From: Acetomicrobium hydrogeniformans ATCC BAA-1850
Lineage (GTDB): Bacteria; Synergistota; Synergistia; Synergistales; Acetomicrobiaceae
Assembly (NCBI RefSeq): GCF_000160455.2
Contig: NZ_ACJX03000001.1
Coordinates: 1,498,001 to 1,562,000 of the forward strand
Length of the DNA: 64,000 nt
Reading direction: 5' to 3'
Of the stretch, positions 6,913-16,411 are shown piece after piece. Both the position numbers and the translations under genes were made by a program. A model generated the notes under the pieces. That model did not search any database. It had not been told where the DNA came from and saw only the letters and a list, made by a program, of their open reading frames with translations. Every line of letters starts with the position of its first letter. Position 1 is the stretch's first letter.

Positions 6913-8673
6913 TTGGTGCAAAAAAACGCGACAAAGCGCAGAAGGCGTTCGCCGGACGAGCGCAAAAGCGCTTCTTTGAAGTTTATTCCCCTGGGAGGTG
7001 TCAGTGGAATAGGCAAGAATATTAGTGTCCTGGAATATGGCGACGATATCCTGGTAATCGATTGCGGGCTTATGTTTCCAGACGAGGAGATGTTGGGTGT
7101 CGATTTCGTGATACCCGACCCGGCCTACCTTTTGGCCAACAAGGAAAGGATAAGGGGGATGGTAATCACCCACGGACATGATGACCACATAGGGGCTTTA
7201 CCCTACATCCTCCCGGAGCTGGACTGCCCTATTTACGCTACCAGGCTCACTCTGGGGCTTATAAGAAGCAGGATGGAAGAGAGGGCTCCAAAATACGAGC
7301 TTAAAGCTAAAGAAATCCAGGCGGGAGACGTGATCGATCTAGGCTGTTTCAAGGTTCAGCCCTTCAGCGTATGCCATTCCATTCCTGACGGCGTAGGCTA
7401 CGCCATCCACACTCCCTTGGGCGTGGTGCTTCATACAGGGGATTTCAAGCTCGACCCAACCCCAATAGACGGAAGGGCGACGGATTATGCCCTTCTTGCA
7501 TCCCTGGGCACGAAGGGCGTGCTTTTAATGCTGTCGGATTCTACAAACGTGGAGCGCGACGGCTTCACCCCTTCGGAGCGAATGGTGGGAAAAACGATGG
7601 AGCAGACTTTCAGACTTTACAAGAACAAGCGAATCATCATCTCTTCCTTTGCCAGCAATCTCCACAGGGTTCAGCAGGTCATAGAGACGGCGGTAAGGTT
7701 TAACCGAAAGGTGGCCCTAATAGGAAGGAGCATGATAGCGAACGTCGCCAGGGCTAGGGAATTGGGATATATGGACGTCGATGATGACGTGTTCATCCAG
7801 CCCTCGGAGATCGAAGGCTTTCCCAACAACAGGTTAGTGGTCATAACGACGGGAAGCCAGGGAGAGCCCTTTTCGGGGCTGGTGCTCATGAGCCGCGGAG
7901 ACCACAGGTTCATCAAGCTAGGACCTAAAGACCTGGTGGTCATAAGCGCTCTCCCCATTCCGGGAAACGAGAGGCTCGTCCACCGAACGATAAACGATCT
8001 CTTCAAGCAGGGATGCGAGGTTATATACGAGGCGGAACAGAATATACATGTCTCGGGGCATGCCTCTCGGGAAGAGCTTAAGATGATACTGAGCCTTATA
8101 AAGCCCTCCTATTTCGTTCCCCTACACGGCGAATACAGGCATCTCGTGAAGCATAAGCAGCTTGCCGAGGAGATGGGGGTGCCCGCCAAAAATGCCTTCG
8201 TCATGGAGGAAGGAGATGTATTAAGTATCACAAAAAGGCAGGCCAGGATCTCGGGCAAAGTCCCGGCCGGGGCCTACATTGTGGACGGTCGCACCTACGG
8301 AGATTTGAAGGGGGGGCTCCTTGGCGAGAGAAAGGACTTGGCCGAAGAGGGAGTCTTCTGTATATCGGTGGTGCTGGATTCGTCAGGCAACGTAATCGCC
8401 CCACTTTCAATTGAAAGCAGGGGTTTTCTGCATCGCGTCGATGCAGACGAACTTTACCGTCAGATAGAAGATGCCGTGGAAAAGGCCGTGAAAGCTTTCG
8501 CCCGCGAAAAACGCGATAGAAAGGATGAGGACCTGGCCTCTCGCATCAGAAGTGCGATAAAGGGCGTGTTGAGAAGATATTCCCTTTCTTCTCCCGTGAT
8601 ATTAGTCTTGGTCAACGAAGTGAAGGAAAATGCAATTTTGTCGGGGCTTGCCGGAAGGGAGTTTGCGAAATGA
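6913..8673 (+). CDS. rnj: Ribonuclease J
   Basis: A 586-aa metallo-beta-lactamase/beta-CASP nuclease that processes and degrades RNA with 5'-exonuclease and endonuclease activity. It shows FIPLGGVSGIGKN, the metal motif HGHDDHIGALPY, HTGDFKLD, SDSTNVERDGF, TGSQGEP and a late HVSGHASREE, all expected for the family, then the normal C-terminal domain. A basic stretch (KRRRRSPDERK) precedes the core. GGAGG at 6900-6904 lies 8 nt before TTG 6913; GTG 6916 is the alternative. The last base pairs overlap uppP (ATGA). Confidence 0.92.
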   Translation: MVQKNATKRRRRSPDERKSASLKFIPLGGVSGIGKNISVLEYGDDILVIDCGLMFPDEEMLGVDFVIPDPAYLLANKERIRGMVITHGHDDHIGALPYILPELDCPIYATRLTLGLIRSRMEERAPKYELKAKEIQAGDVIDLGCFKVQPFSVCHSIPDGVGYAIHTPLGVVLHTGDFKLDPTPIDGRATDYALLASLGTKGVLLMLSDSTNVERDGFTPSERMVGKTMEQTFRLYKNKRIIISSFASNLHRVQQVIETAVRFNRKVALIGRSMIANVARARELGYMDVDDDVFIQPSEIEGFPNNRLVVITTGSQGEPFSGLVLMSRGDHRFIKLGPKDLVVISALPIPGNERLVHRTINDLFKQGCEVIYEAEQNIHVSGHASREELKMILSLIKPSYFVPLHGEYRHLVKHKQLAEEMGVPAKNAFVMEEGDVLSITKRQARISGKVPAGAYIVDGRTYGDLKGGLLGERKDLAEEGVFCISVVLDSSGNVIAPLSIESRGFLHRVDADELYRQIEDAVEKAVKAFAREKRDRKDEDLASRIRSAIKGVLRRYSLSSPVILVLVNEVKENAILSGLAGREFAK

Positions 8674-9464
8674 GCGCCCTTCATTCATTAGTCCTCGCTG
8701 TGCTTCAGGGCGTCACGGAGTTTTTGCCCGTCAGCAGCTCGGGACATCTGGCCCTGGCGCAGCACCTGTTCAATCTCGAGGAACAACCTCTCGTCTTTGA
8801 TGTCTATCTTCATTTTGCTACTATGATGGCAACGATTGTCTATTTCTTTTTTGATATTGTCGGGCTTTTGAAAGAATGGATCCTGGGCTTGTTTTTCAGG
8901 GAACGAAGAAAAAGCGCGGGCTGGACATACGGTTGGGCAGTAATATTGGGAAGCTTCCTGACGGCCGTCGTTGCTTTCGCCCTGGAAGATGTGGCCACGA
9001 AGGCCTTTGGCCTTCCCCTGGCGGTATCCTGCGGGTTGGTTGTGACGGCCTCTCTTTTGAGGTGGGCCGGCCGCATTCCGGCGGGAAACAGAGAAGTAAG
9101 CCTCTGGACGGGGCTTGCGGCGGGGCTTGCCCAGGGGCTGGCCGTGATGCCCGGGATTTCGCGGTCGGGAAGCACCATAGTGGCTTCTCTCATGACGGGC
9201 GCGAAGAGAGAGGAAGCCTTTAGGTTTTCCTTTTTGCTGTCTCTTCCAGCTATAATGGGAGCTACTCTCCTTGAAGGAATGAAGGCGTCGAAAATGGGAA
9301 CTTCTCTTCCCGACGGCTGGCTTTTAGCCTGCACTGTGGCCTTTGTTTGCGGACTTTTGTCGCTTCATTTGATGAAAAGAGTTGTGATATTCGGAAAGTG
9401 GAAATATTTTGCTCTCTACTGTCTTTTGGTGGCGGCTTTAGGGTTTGCGATCGGCATTATTTAG
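8670..9464 (+). CDS. uppP: Undecaprenyl-diphosphatase (UppP/BacA)
   Basis: A 264-aa integral membrane enzyme that dephosphorylates undecaprenyl diphosphate, recycling the lipid carrier for peptidoglycan and surface glycans. The two hallmark motifs are EFLPVSSSGHL at about residues 17-27 and PGISRSGSTI at about 161-170. There are about seven to eight hydrophobic segments and the length is normal. The start codon overlaps the rnj stop, so the two are translationally coupled. Confidence 0.93.
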   Translation: MSALHSLVLAVLQGVTEFLPVSSSGHLALAQHLFNLEEQPLVFDVYLHFATMMATIVYFFFDIVGLLKEWILGLFFRERRKSAGWTYGWAVILGSFLTAVVAFALEDVATKAFGLPLAVSCGLVVTASLLRWAGRIPAGNREVSLWTGLAAGLAQGLAVMPGISRSGSTIVASLMTGAKREEAFRFSFLLSLPAIMGATLLEGMKASKMGTSLPDGWLLACTVAFVCGLLSLHLMKRVVIFGKWKYFALYCLLVAALGFAIGII

Positions 9465-9496
9465 TCTAATCACCCCTTGTCGGAAGGAGCGAAAAC

Positions 9497-10099
9497 ATGG
9501 ATCGATCGGTGCCGATAGTGTTGTCTTCGAACAGCCCAAGAAGAAGGAGCTTGCTGAGCGAGCTTTTGGGCTGGGATGTTTTCTTCATATCTCCCGACGT
9601 GGAGGAGAATGTCGGTGATTTTGGCTCTCCCTCTAAGGCTGTGGAGCTTTTGGCCGAAAAGAAGGCCCTCTTTGGAGCAAAGCTTTATCCGGAGCGTTAC
9701 GTCATAGGCGCCGATACCCTGGTCTATATGGACGGACGTACCCTGGGCAAACCCACCTCCAAGGAAGAGGCCCTGGACATGCTTTCCCTCCTCAACGGCT
9801 CTACGCATGAGGTCTATACGGGAGTGGCCGTAGCAAAAGCTGACAGGATAATTTCCGATCATGAGGTCACGAAGGTTACCTTCAGAAGGATGGACATAAA
9901 AGCCCTTTTGGCCTACCTAGACACCGAGGAAGGCATGGATAAAGCCGGCGCTTACGGAATTCAGGGCAAGGGCGCATTATTGGTGGAAAGGATCGAAGGA
10001 TGTTATTTTAACGTGGTAGGCCTGCCGCTCGCTACTCTATCTAAGGTTTTGGAGCGCATGGGTTGGCCCCTTGAGGCCCAGTGGAGGTGTGTCAAGTGA
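9497..10099 (+). CDS. maf: Maf-family nucleoside triphosphate pyrophosphatase
   Basis: A 200-aa Maf protein. The family hydrolyses non-canonical or TTP/UTP nucleotides to monophosphates and is linked to division arrest. SSNSPRRRSLL at the N terminus, GADTLV at about residues 71-76 and AGAYGIQGKGALLV are the usual signatures. ATG 9497 follows GGAAGGAG. It overlaps the next gene by 4 bp. Confidence 0.88.
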   Translation: MDRSVPIVLSSNSPRRRSLLSELLGWDVFFISPDVEENVGDFGSPSKAVELLAEKKALFGAKLYPERYVIGADTLVYMDGRTLGKPTSKEEALDMLSLLNGSTHEVYTGVAVAKADRIISDHEVTKVTFRRMDIKALLAYLDTEEGMDKAGAYGIQGKGALLVERIEGCYFNVVGLPLATLSKVLERMGWPLEAQWRCVK

Positions 10100-12015
10100 G
10101 TTCTTTTTTAAGGAAGCTTTCTTTCGTCCTGCTTTTGTGCGCTGTTGTCACAGGAATATTGGGCTTGCAATACAGATTCAGAGAAGAAATGGCAAAAAAG
10201 GACGTCGCCCTGCTCATGGAATACTCCGATGTGGAGATAATGGCCCGGCAGACGGGTCTTGACTTCGATGACATGCTGGATCGCCTGATCGAAAAGGGGA
10301 TTTCGGCCATATCCTTTAAAGATTTGACGGGAGCGGACCTGCGGGACGGCGATTCGCCCTTTTTGTGGGGCACGTTAAGGGATATTTTGCCCCAAGAGAG
10401 ATTAAACGGCCTGTCGGGAAAGGCGGCCCTTTTCGTTCCCCTGGAATACGACGACTGGTTTTTCAGAAAGTATTTGCACGCTCGCTTTCCCGGCTGCAAA
10501 GTTTATGATGCACCGGGGGGGAGAGTTTATGTCCTCCCGGGGGAGCCAAAGGAGTTTTTGGAAGTGGGCGTAGTGCCGGACCCGGAGGCAATGAAGCGTC
10601 TCACCCGACTGGACGTCCCCCTGGTTTACAGGCCCTCTCCCACCTTCGGCATAGCTTCGGAAAACGTGGCCTCGTCCCTTGACCTGCTTTTTGCCTCCCT
10701 TTGGAGGCTAAGGGGTGTCTTGCCCCAGGGAACGGTGGTCTTCGGATATCCCGATACTCCTGCCGTCGTAGAAGTAATGAGACGATATGATGCCCTATTG
10801 TTGCAGCCGGAATTCGTCCGTCAAATTGGGGGCAACACCTTAAGTTGGCAATCCTTTCCCAACATACTTCCCCTTCACAGCGTAACTACGCAGGAGGTAA
10901 TAACAAGAAACCTCTCCCGTCCCGTCTTGGTGGAGCGCTTTGCCAGGGCCGCAAGGGAGCGTTCCGTGAGGGTTTTGTTGCTCAGGCCCTACGATATCGC
11001 CTCCGCCCCCTGGATTAACAGTTTCGAGGAAGATTTGCTCTCTCTGAAAGGTTTACTCCAAAGGGACGGCTTTGAGATAAAATTTGGGGAACCTTACGGC
11101 AGCTGGCAGCGAAACATGTGGTCTGTGATCGCTTTTTTGGCTGCCAATCTGCTCGTCTTCGCCCTTTTGACGTCTATGGCCGAAGAGCGCTTGAAATCAA
11201 AAGGATTTTTTTTGAAAGCAGCCGCCATCATAGCAGCGCTTGCCCTTGGAGCAAATTACGCGAACTTTCTTGCCAGGATAATGGGCGCCATGCTCGCTGC
11301 CTTTGGTGCTTCCGTCGCAACCGTAGCGGCTCTCGAGGACAAAAAGCCCTTTTACGGGTTGCTTAAGGGTATGGCGCTTGTCCTTGCCGTAGGCCTTGCC
11401 CTTTCGTCATTTTTCGGGACACCTCATTATATGCTTCGCCTGCTGACCTTTTCGGGGGTCAAGGCGACGCTTGCCCTTCCGCCGATTTTTGTTTTGTTTT
11501 ACGATATGACTAAGCGGCGCTATCCGGAAAGCCCGATAGATGTATTGAAACGACCACCCCTATGGGAGGAGCTTTTGCTGCTTCTTTTTCTTCTTGCCGC
11601 AGCTACTGTGCTATTAATAAGAAGCGGAAACGTTTCCTTTGTGCCAAAGTGGGAGGTGGCCTTGAGGGATGCCTTCGAACGTTACCTCGTGGCTCGGCCG
11701 AGAAACAAGGAGATATTCGTCGGCTATCCGGCCCTTTGGCTGGCCCTGCTTATTGGTGTCATGAAATCGAAGTATTCCCTTACGAGGTTTGGACATCAGA
11801 TTCACCTCTTGCTCAGGATGGCTTCTTCCCTTGCTTTTGCCTCGGCCGTAAACAGCTTTTGCCATTTTCACACGAGGATATATTTCATCTGTTGGAGGGT
11901 GTTCAACGGCCTTTGGGTGGGGTCCTTTTTCGGGCTTATTGCCATAGGAGTCTTTCTTTTGGCCCTAAGGATCAAGGCCTTCAGGAGGTTATTTTTTGGT
12001 GGCGAAGGTATATGA
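10096..12015 (+). CDS. DUF5693 family membrane protein
   Basis: A 639-aa protein resembling the DUF5693 family, which is often found before csaB. It has one N-terminal membrane segment (residues 8-25), a large extracytoplasmic domain of about 320 residues (with FGYPDTPAVVEVM and LLRPYDIASAPW), then a C-terminal half with about eight hydrophobic helices. No enzyme motif is visible. Adjacency to csaB suggests a part in making or exporting the secondary cell-wall glycan, which is inference only. GTG 10096 is chosen because GGAGGTG lies 6 nt before it; it overlaps the maf stop as GTGA. Confidence 0.65.
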   Translation: MSSFLRKLSFVLLLCAVVTGILGLQYRFREEMAKKDVALLMEYSDVEIMARQTGLDFDDMLDRLIEKGISAISFKDLTGADLRDGDSPFLWGTLRDILPQERLNGLSGKAALFVPLEYDDWFFRKYLHARFPGCKVYDAPGGRVYVLPGEPKEFLEVGVVPDPEAMKRLTRLDVPLVYRPSPTFGIASENVASSLDLLFASLWRLRGVLPQGTVVFGYPDTPAVVEVMRRYDALLLQPEFVRQIGGNTLSWQSFPNILPLHSVTTQEVITRNLSRPVLVERFARAARERSVRVLLLRPYDIASAPWINSFEEDLLSLKGLLQRDGFEIKFGEPYGSWQRNMWSVIAFLAANLLVFALLTSMAEERLKSKGFFLKAAAIIAALALGANYANFLARIMGAMLAAFGASVATVAALEDKKPFYGLLKGMALVLAVGLALSSFFGTPHYMLRLLTFSGVKATLALPPIFVLFYDMTKRRYPESPIDVLKRPPLWEELLLLLFLLAAATVLLIRSGNVSFVPKWEVALRDAFERYLVARPRNKEIFVGYPALWLALLIGVMKSKYSLTRFGHQIHLLLRMASSLAFASAVNSFCHFHTRIYFICWRVFNGLWVGSFFGLIAIGVFLLALRIKAFRRLFFGGEGI

Positions 12016-13045
12016 CGTAGTACTTAGTGGATACTACGGTTTCGGTAATATGGGCGATGAACTCATTTGCCAAGCATTGATAGAAATGGCCCTTAGGGCG
12101 GGAATTGACAAGTCCCGCCTCTGCGTGCTCTCCGCAAATCCTAAGGAGACGTCCGAGAAATTTGGTGTTGCCGCCGTTGACAGGTGGAACCTCTTTGAGG
12201 TGTTTCGTGCCTTAAGGCAAAGCAGGAGCCTGCTTCTCGGTGGAGGCGGGCTCTTTCAGGATTCTACGAGCCTTAGGTCCTCTTTTTACTACTGGGGTGT
12301 GGTCTTTCTTGCCCGAATGGCCGGAGCTCGTCCCTGGGCTTTTGGTCAGTCCGTAGGGCCCTTCCGTTCTAAATTGGCGGCAAAACTCGCAAGAAACGCC
12401 TTAAAGCATTGCAGTCCCAGGTACGTCAGGGACGATAATTCGGCAGCGCTCCTTTCATCCTGGGGGCTTGAGCTTTTTTTGGCGCCCGATGCCGTGTTCG
12501 CACTTTCTTTCAAAGAAGCCGTAAAAACCTCGGCCAGGGACGTTTTAGTTTTCAACGTGAGGCCCTTGCCTCAGAGAGAGGGAGGGGTAAAATTGCTGGT
12601 GCGGGAAGCGGAGCGATTTGCTAAAATGCAAGGATATAAGCTTAGGGCGGTGTGCATGGCCGAGGAAGATCTGGAGGAGTTGAAGGCTTCAGGCGTTAGC
12701 CCCGATTGCGAGGTTTTTTTGCTCAAAAAGGCCGGCGACGTAGAGCCTGCCTTTGAGGGAGCTGCAAAGGCAGTAGGGATGAGATTGCATTTTTGCCTTC
12801 TTGCCCTGCTGAAAGGCATTCCCCTGGTCGCTTTTCCCTACGATCCGAAGGTAAGGTCCTTCGCCCTGACCTGGAATATCCCCCTTTGGGGGAGAGGTGA
12901 AGGATTTGACTCCCTATTTTTGGAGGCACGGCCGGCCGAAGGGCAAAGGGTTGCCGAGGCGAGAGAAGTGTTGCGGAAAAGTTTCAATTCGGCTTTAAAG
13001 ATTGCGTTGGGAGATGAGGAGCATTGGAACGTGAACAACAGCTGA
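11996..13045 (+). CDS. csaB: Polysaccharide pyruvyl transferase CsaB
   Basis: A 349-aa CsaB homologue. CsaB adds a ketal-linked pyruvate to a cell-wall polysaccharide, and the pyruvylated glycan is the ligand for SLH domains. Visible features are SGYYGFGNMGDELI at the N terminus, LLLGGGGLFQD, AFGQSVGPF and the late GMRLHFCLLALLKGIPLVAFPYDPKV block. AGGAGG (11983-11988) suits TTG 11996; GTG 11999 is the alternative. It overlaps the end of the DUF5693 gene and the start of the transketolase gene. The SLH porin at 28 kb gives it an obvious partner in this window. Confidence 0.88.
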   Translation: MVAKVYDVVLSGYYGFGNMGDELICQALIEMALRAGIDKSRLCVLSANPKETSEKFGVAAVDRWNLFEVFRALRQSRSLLLGGGGLFQDSTSLRSSFYYWGVVFLARMAGARPWAFGQSVGPFRSKLAAKLARNALKHCSPRYVRDDNSAALLSSWGLELFLAPDAVFALSFKEAVKTSARDVLVFNVRPLPQREGGVKLLVREAERFAKMQGYKLRAVCMAEEDLEELKASGVSPDCEVFLLKKAGDVEPAFEGAAKAVGMRLHFCLLALLKGIPLVAFPYDPKVRSFALTWNIPLWGRGEGFDSLFLEARPAEGQRVAEAREVLRKSFNSALKIALGDEEHWNVNNS

Positions 13046-13872
13046 AGCTGCGCCGTATAGCCCTGGATATAAGAAAGGACGTATTGCGCATGATATCCAT
13101 GGCCGACTCGGGCCATTTGGGATCGGCCTTTTCCTGCGTGGACATTTTGGTTTATCTGTATTTTTATCTTATGAATATAAACCCTGATGAGCCCGGATGG
13201 CGGGAGAGGGACAGGTTCGTCTTGAGCAAGGGGCAGGCCTGTCCCAGCCTTTATGCCGTATTGGCCAGAAGGGGGTATTTCGAGAGACAGGAGCTTTGGA
13301 ACTACAGGAGATTGGGATCGTTGCTGCAGGGTCACCCCGCGTACATGACTGCCCTTGGAATTGACGCGCCGTCGGGATCTTTGGGCATGGGGATCGGGAT
13401 ATCCTGCGGAATGGCCCTTGCTTTGAGAAAAACTTCGCCCCAAAGCAGGATTTACTGCCTGGTAGGAGACGGCGAGCTTCAGGAAGGCTCCTGTTGGGAG
13501 GCTTTGATGACGGCTTCCCACTGGAAGCTTGATAACCTTTATGTGATCGTTGATCGAAACGGCCTTCAAATGGAAGGAAGGACGGAGGAGATAAAGGCCC
13601 TGGAACCTCTGAGGGAGAAGTTCCAGGCCTTCGGATTTTTCTGCAGCGAGACCTGTGGCCATGATTATCCTTCCATCGATAGAGCCTTCGCCGAGGCATC
13701 GGACAGCAGGGGAATGCCTAAAGCCATAATTGCCCGCACCAAGTGGGGAAGGGGCGTTACTTTGGCAGAAAGAGGGGATATTCCCGTGAAGGCCAGCCTC
13801 ACCAGAAACGACGTAACTTTGTTGCTCGACGAGCTCAACAAGGAGTCGGCCTCTTTAAACGAAAAGGAGTGA
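13024..13872 (+). CDS. Transketolase, N-terminal subunit
   Basis: A 282-aa N-terminal half of a split transketolase, which binds thiamine diphosphate and moves two-carbon units in the pentose phosphate pathway. DSGHLGSAFSCVDILVYLYF, LSKGQACPSLYAVL, SLGMGIGISCGMAL and the thiamine motif from GDGELQEG to VIVDRNGLQ are present. The TTG start at 13024 sits close behind GAGGAG and overlaps csaB by 22 bp. The partner subunit follows 5 nt downstream. Confidence 0.9.
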   Translation: MEREQQLKLRRIALDIRKDVLRMISMADSGHLGSAFSCVDILVYLYFYLMNINPDEPGWRERDRFVLSKGQACPSLYAVLARRGYFERQELWNYRRLGSLLQGHPAYMTALGIDAPSGSLGMGIGISCGMALALRKTSPQSRIYCLVGDGELQEGSCWEALMTASHWKLDNLYVIVDRNGLQMEGRTEEIKALEPLREKFQAFGFFCSETCGHDYPSIDRAFAEASDSRGMPKAIIARTKWGRGVTLAERGDIPVKASLTRNDVTLLLDELNKESASLNEKE

Positions 13873-13877
13873 TCATA

Positions 13878-14819
13878 ATGGAGAGAAAAAGCACACGCGA
13901 AGCGCTTAAAGATGCCTTGCCTGAGCTTGCCGGGCTCGACGAAGGCGTCGTGGTGATCGATGCCGATGTCGCTTCCTCCACTTACGCCAAGACCTTTGCG
14001 GAGGAATTTCCCGACCGATATTACAACGTGGGCATAGCGGAACAAAACATGGTGGAAGTCGCAAGCGGTATGGCTCTGGGGGGAATGAAGCCCTACGCCG
14101 TCGCCTTCTCTTCTTTTTTGGCCGGGAGGGCCTATGATCAGATAAGGTGCTGCGTCGCCATGCCCGATTTGAACGTAAAACTCATAGCCACCCATGCCGG
14201 CATCACCGTGGGGGAGGACGGCGGGACCCATCAGATGCTCGAGGATTTGGCTTTGATGAGAGTCCTTCCCAACATGACGGTCATGGTACCGGCCGATTAC
14301 TGGTCGGCTCGCGATTTGATAGTCTCTTCCTTCAAATACGATAAACCTCTCTACATCAGGCTGGGGCGCATGGACGTTCCTCTTTTTTATTCGCCCAAGG
14401 AGGAATTTAAGCCGGGCGGGGGAAAGATCGTCAGGGAAGGCAGGGACGTCACCGTCGTCGCCTGTGGTATCATGTTGTTCGAGGCCTTGAAGGCAGCCGA
14501 GATACTTGCCCGTCAGGGCATAGAGGCCGAGGTGATAGATTGCTATAGCGTTAAACCCTTGCCGGAAGACCTCATACAGTCCTCGGTAAGAAGGACGGGG
14601 TGTTGTGTCGTTGCCGAGGAGCATAATCAGGTAGGAGGCCTTTGCGGCGCTGTAGCGGAAAGCCTCGGAATGAGCTATCCCGTTTCCCTGAGGTTCGTCG
14701 CCATAAGGGATCGCTTTGGAGAAAGCGGGACGCCTGCGGAACTTCAGGAGTACTATTCCCTAACCCACAGGGAGATAGTTGGGGCTGTCGCTCAAGTCTG
14801 GGCAACCAGAAGGCGGTGA
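13878..14819 (+). CDS. Transketolase, C-terminal subunit
   Basis: A 313-aa C-terminal half of the split transketolase, with the pyrimidine-binding domain and the transketolase C domain. It shows VVIDADVASSTYAKTFAEEF, the acidic catalytic strand NVGIAEQNMVEVASGMAL, the THAGITVGEDGGTHQMLED loop and a final VVAEEHNQVGGLCGAVAE block. ATG 13878 follows AAAGGAGTGAT. The upstream in-frame extension overlaps the first subunit and is not used. Confidence 0.9.
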   Translation: MERKSTREALKDALPELAGLDEGVVVIDADVASSTYAKTFAEEFPDRYYNVGIAEQNMVEVASGMALGGMKPYAVAFSSFLAGRAYDQIRCCVAMPDLNVKLIATHAGITVGEDGGTHQMLEDLALMRVLPNMTVMVPADYWSARDLIVSSFKYDKPLYIRLGRMDVPLFYSPKEEFKPGGGKIVREGRDVTVVACGIMLFEALKAAEILARQGIEAEVIDCYSVKPLPEDLIQSSVRRTGCCVVAEEHNQVGGLCGAVAESLGMSYPVSLRFVAIRDRFGESGTPAELQEYYSLTHREIVGAVAQVWATRRR

Positions 14820-14823
14820 TAGA

Positions 14824-15519
14824 ATGGACATAAGGATGGCCGGTGTGACGAAGATCTTTCACCCCGACATAGTAGCTTTGGAGGACGTGTATCTCAATGT
14901 AAAAAGGGGCGAATTTGTCTATTTCGTCGGGCACACCGGTTCGGGAAAGACCACGCTTCTGCGCATGTTAAACAGGGAGCTTTCTCCTTCGTCGGGGCAA
15001 ATTATTGTCGGAAAGCACAACTTGAGGAAGATGAGATTGGGACAGCTTCCCTTTTATAGGAGGCAGGTCGGCGTGGTCTTTCAGGATTTCAAGCTTTTGC
15101 CCCATCTCAACGCAGCTGAAAACGTCGCCTTTGTCTTGGAGGCCATAGGCATGCCCGGAAGGCAGGTCGCAGAGAGGGTCAAGGCCATATTGACCAAGCT
15201 GGACCTTTGGAAGAGGCGTTTTTTATATCCCGAGCAGATGTCGGGAGGAGAACAGCAGAGACTGGCAATAGCCAGGGCTGTGGTGAACATGCCCTCGCTT
15301 TTGATAGCTGACGAGCCCACGGGCAATCTCGATATGGAGACGGCCGAGTCGATAATGGACATCCTTTTTTCGATAAACGCCTCGGGAACGACCGTGCTGA
15401 TGGCTACGCACAATCAATATGTTGTCGACGCCTTCAGGGCGAGGGTGGTCAGGTTAAGCAGGGGGCGAATTGTAAGCGACGAGCCGAGAGGAGAGGTGGA
15501 GCTCTATGGCGACCTTTAA
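14824..15519 (+). CDS. ftsE: Cell division ATP-binding protein FtsE
   Basis: A 231-aa ABC ATPase that pairs with FtsX at the division site and drives peptidoglycan hydrolase activation. Walker A is GHTGSGKTTLLR, the Q-loop is VFQDFKLLPHLNAAENV, the signature MSGGEQQRLAIARA and Walker B LLIADEPTGNLD. The first methionine at 14824 follows GGCGGTGATAG. It overlaps ftsX by 14 bp, indicating coupled translation. Confidence 0.95.
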   Translation: MDIRMAGVTKIFHPDIVALEDVYLNVKRGEFVYFVGHTGSGKTTLLRMLNRELSPSSGQIIVGKHNLRKMRLGQLPFYRRQVGVVFQDFKLLPHLNAAENVAFVLEAIGMPGRQVAERVKAILTKLDLWKRRFLYPEQMSGGEQQRLAIARAVVNMPSLLIADEPTGNLDMETAESIMDILFSINASGTTVLMATHNQYVVDAFRARVVRLSRGRIVSDEPRGEVELYGDL

Positions 15520-16390
15520 GTATATAATAAGAGACACGATGAGGCTGCTGACGCGCCATTTTGGCGTCGTTCTACTGACGCTTCTTACTGTAGTGGCGGT
15601 CTTTTTAGCCGTGGGGATGAGCATCCTGCTTTCCGTAAATGTAGCGTCCCTCGCCTCCCAGATCGAAAGCGACCTCACCGTAGAGGCCTATCTCAAGGAT
15701 CAGGAAGCGAGGTCGGCGGTCCTTGAAAAACTGAAACACATGCCCGAAATCATAGAGGTGCGCTACATATCTCCCGAAGAGGCCTTGAAGCGCCTGGACG
15801 CCAAGATCGGCCAGGGAGAACAGATAATATCTCTTTTAGGCGACAACCCCCTTCCGCCGAGCGTCATCGCAACGGTGGACAGGGCAGAGAACCTGTCCCC
15901 CGTTGCGCGAGAGATAGAGGCCTTTCCCGAGGTGGAAGACGTAGTATATGCAGGAGAGGTAGCGGAGCGGCTGGCTTCATTGGCTTATTTTTTAAACAGG
16001 TTCGCCATGGCCGTGTTCTTAGTTGCGCTGCTTACGAGCCTCGTTATCATGATGAACACCATCAGGATTGCCCTCTACTCCAGGCGAGAGGAGATAGGAG
16101 TCATGCTTTTGGTGGGTGCCACTCCAAGCTACGTATCACTTCCCTTTCTCCTGCAGGGCGTCATATTGGGGGGAGTTGGAGCGTTGATTGCCCTTTTTTT
16201 ACTACTCAGGGCCTACAGATGGCTAATAGATGTTTTGTCAAGGGTATTGCCCTTTTTTACCATGCTCGATTCGCCCGAGATATCTCTTTGGCTTTTTTGT
16301 CTCCTCGTAGGCGGCGGAGTGGCACTTGGGTGGCTGTGCAGTTGGACGGCTGTGTATAAATATGTCCGCAGGGCTTTAAAACCAAGATGA
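15506..16390 (+). CDS. ftsX: Cell division protein FtsX
   Basis: A 294-aa permease-like protein with the FtsX layout: a TM helix at about residues 20-48, a roughly 120-residue extracytoplasmic domain (DLTVEAYLKDQ to VVYAGEVAERL), and three C-terminal helices. NTIRIALYSRREEIGVMLLVGAT is the typical cytoplasmic loop. It transmits FtsE ATP hydrolysis across the membrane to a periplasmic hydrolase regulator, very likely the M23 protein coded next. Confidence 0.92.
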   Translation: MATFKYIIRDTMRLLTRHFGVVLLTLLTVVAVFLAVGMSILLSVNVASLASQIESDLTVEAYLKDQEARSAVLEKLKHMPEIIEVRYISPEEALKRLDAKIGQGEQIISLLGDNPLPPSVIATVDRAENLSPVAREIEAFPEVEDVVYAGEVAERLASLAYFLNRFAMAVFLVALLTSLVIMMNTIRIALYSRREEIGVMLLVGATPSYVSLPFLLQGVILGGVGALIALFLLLRAYRWLIDVLSRVLPFFTMLDSPEISLWLFCLLVGGGVALGWLCSWTAVYKYVRRALKPR

Positions 16391-16411
16391 AAAAATTGGG
16401 AGGTGAGGGCG

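Noticed and set aside
13665-14624. 319-codon minus frame opposite the transketolase C subunit
   Set aside because: It lies across a clearly coding gene and encodes no known motif.
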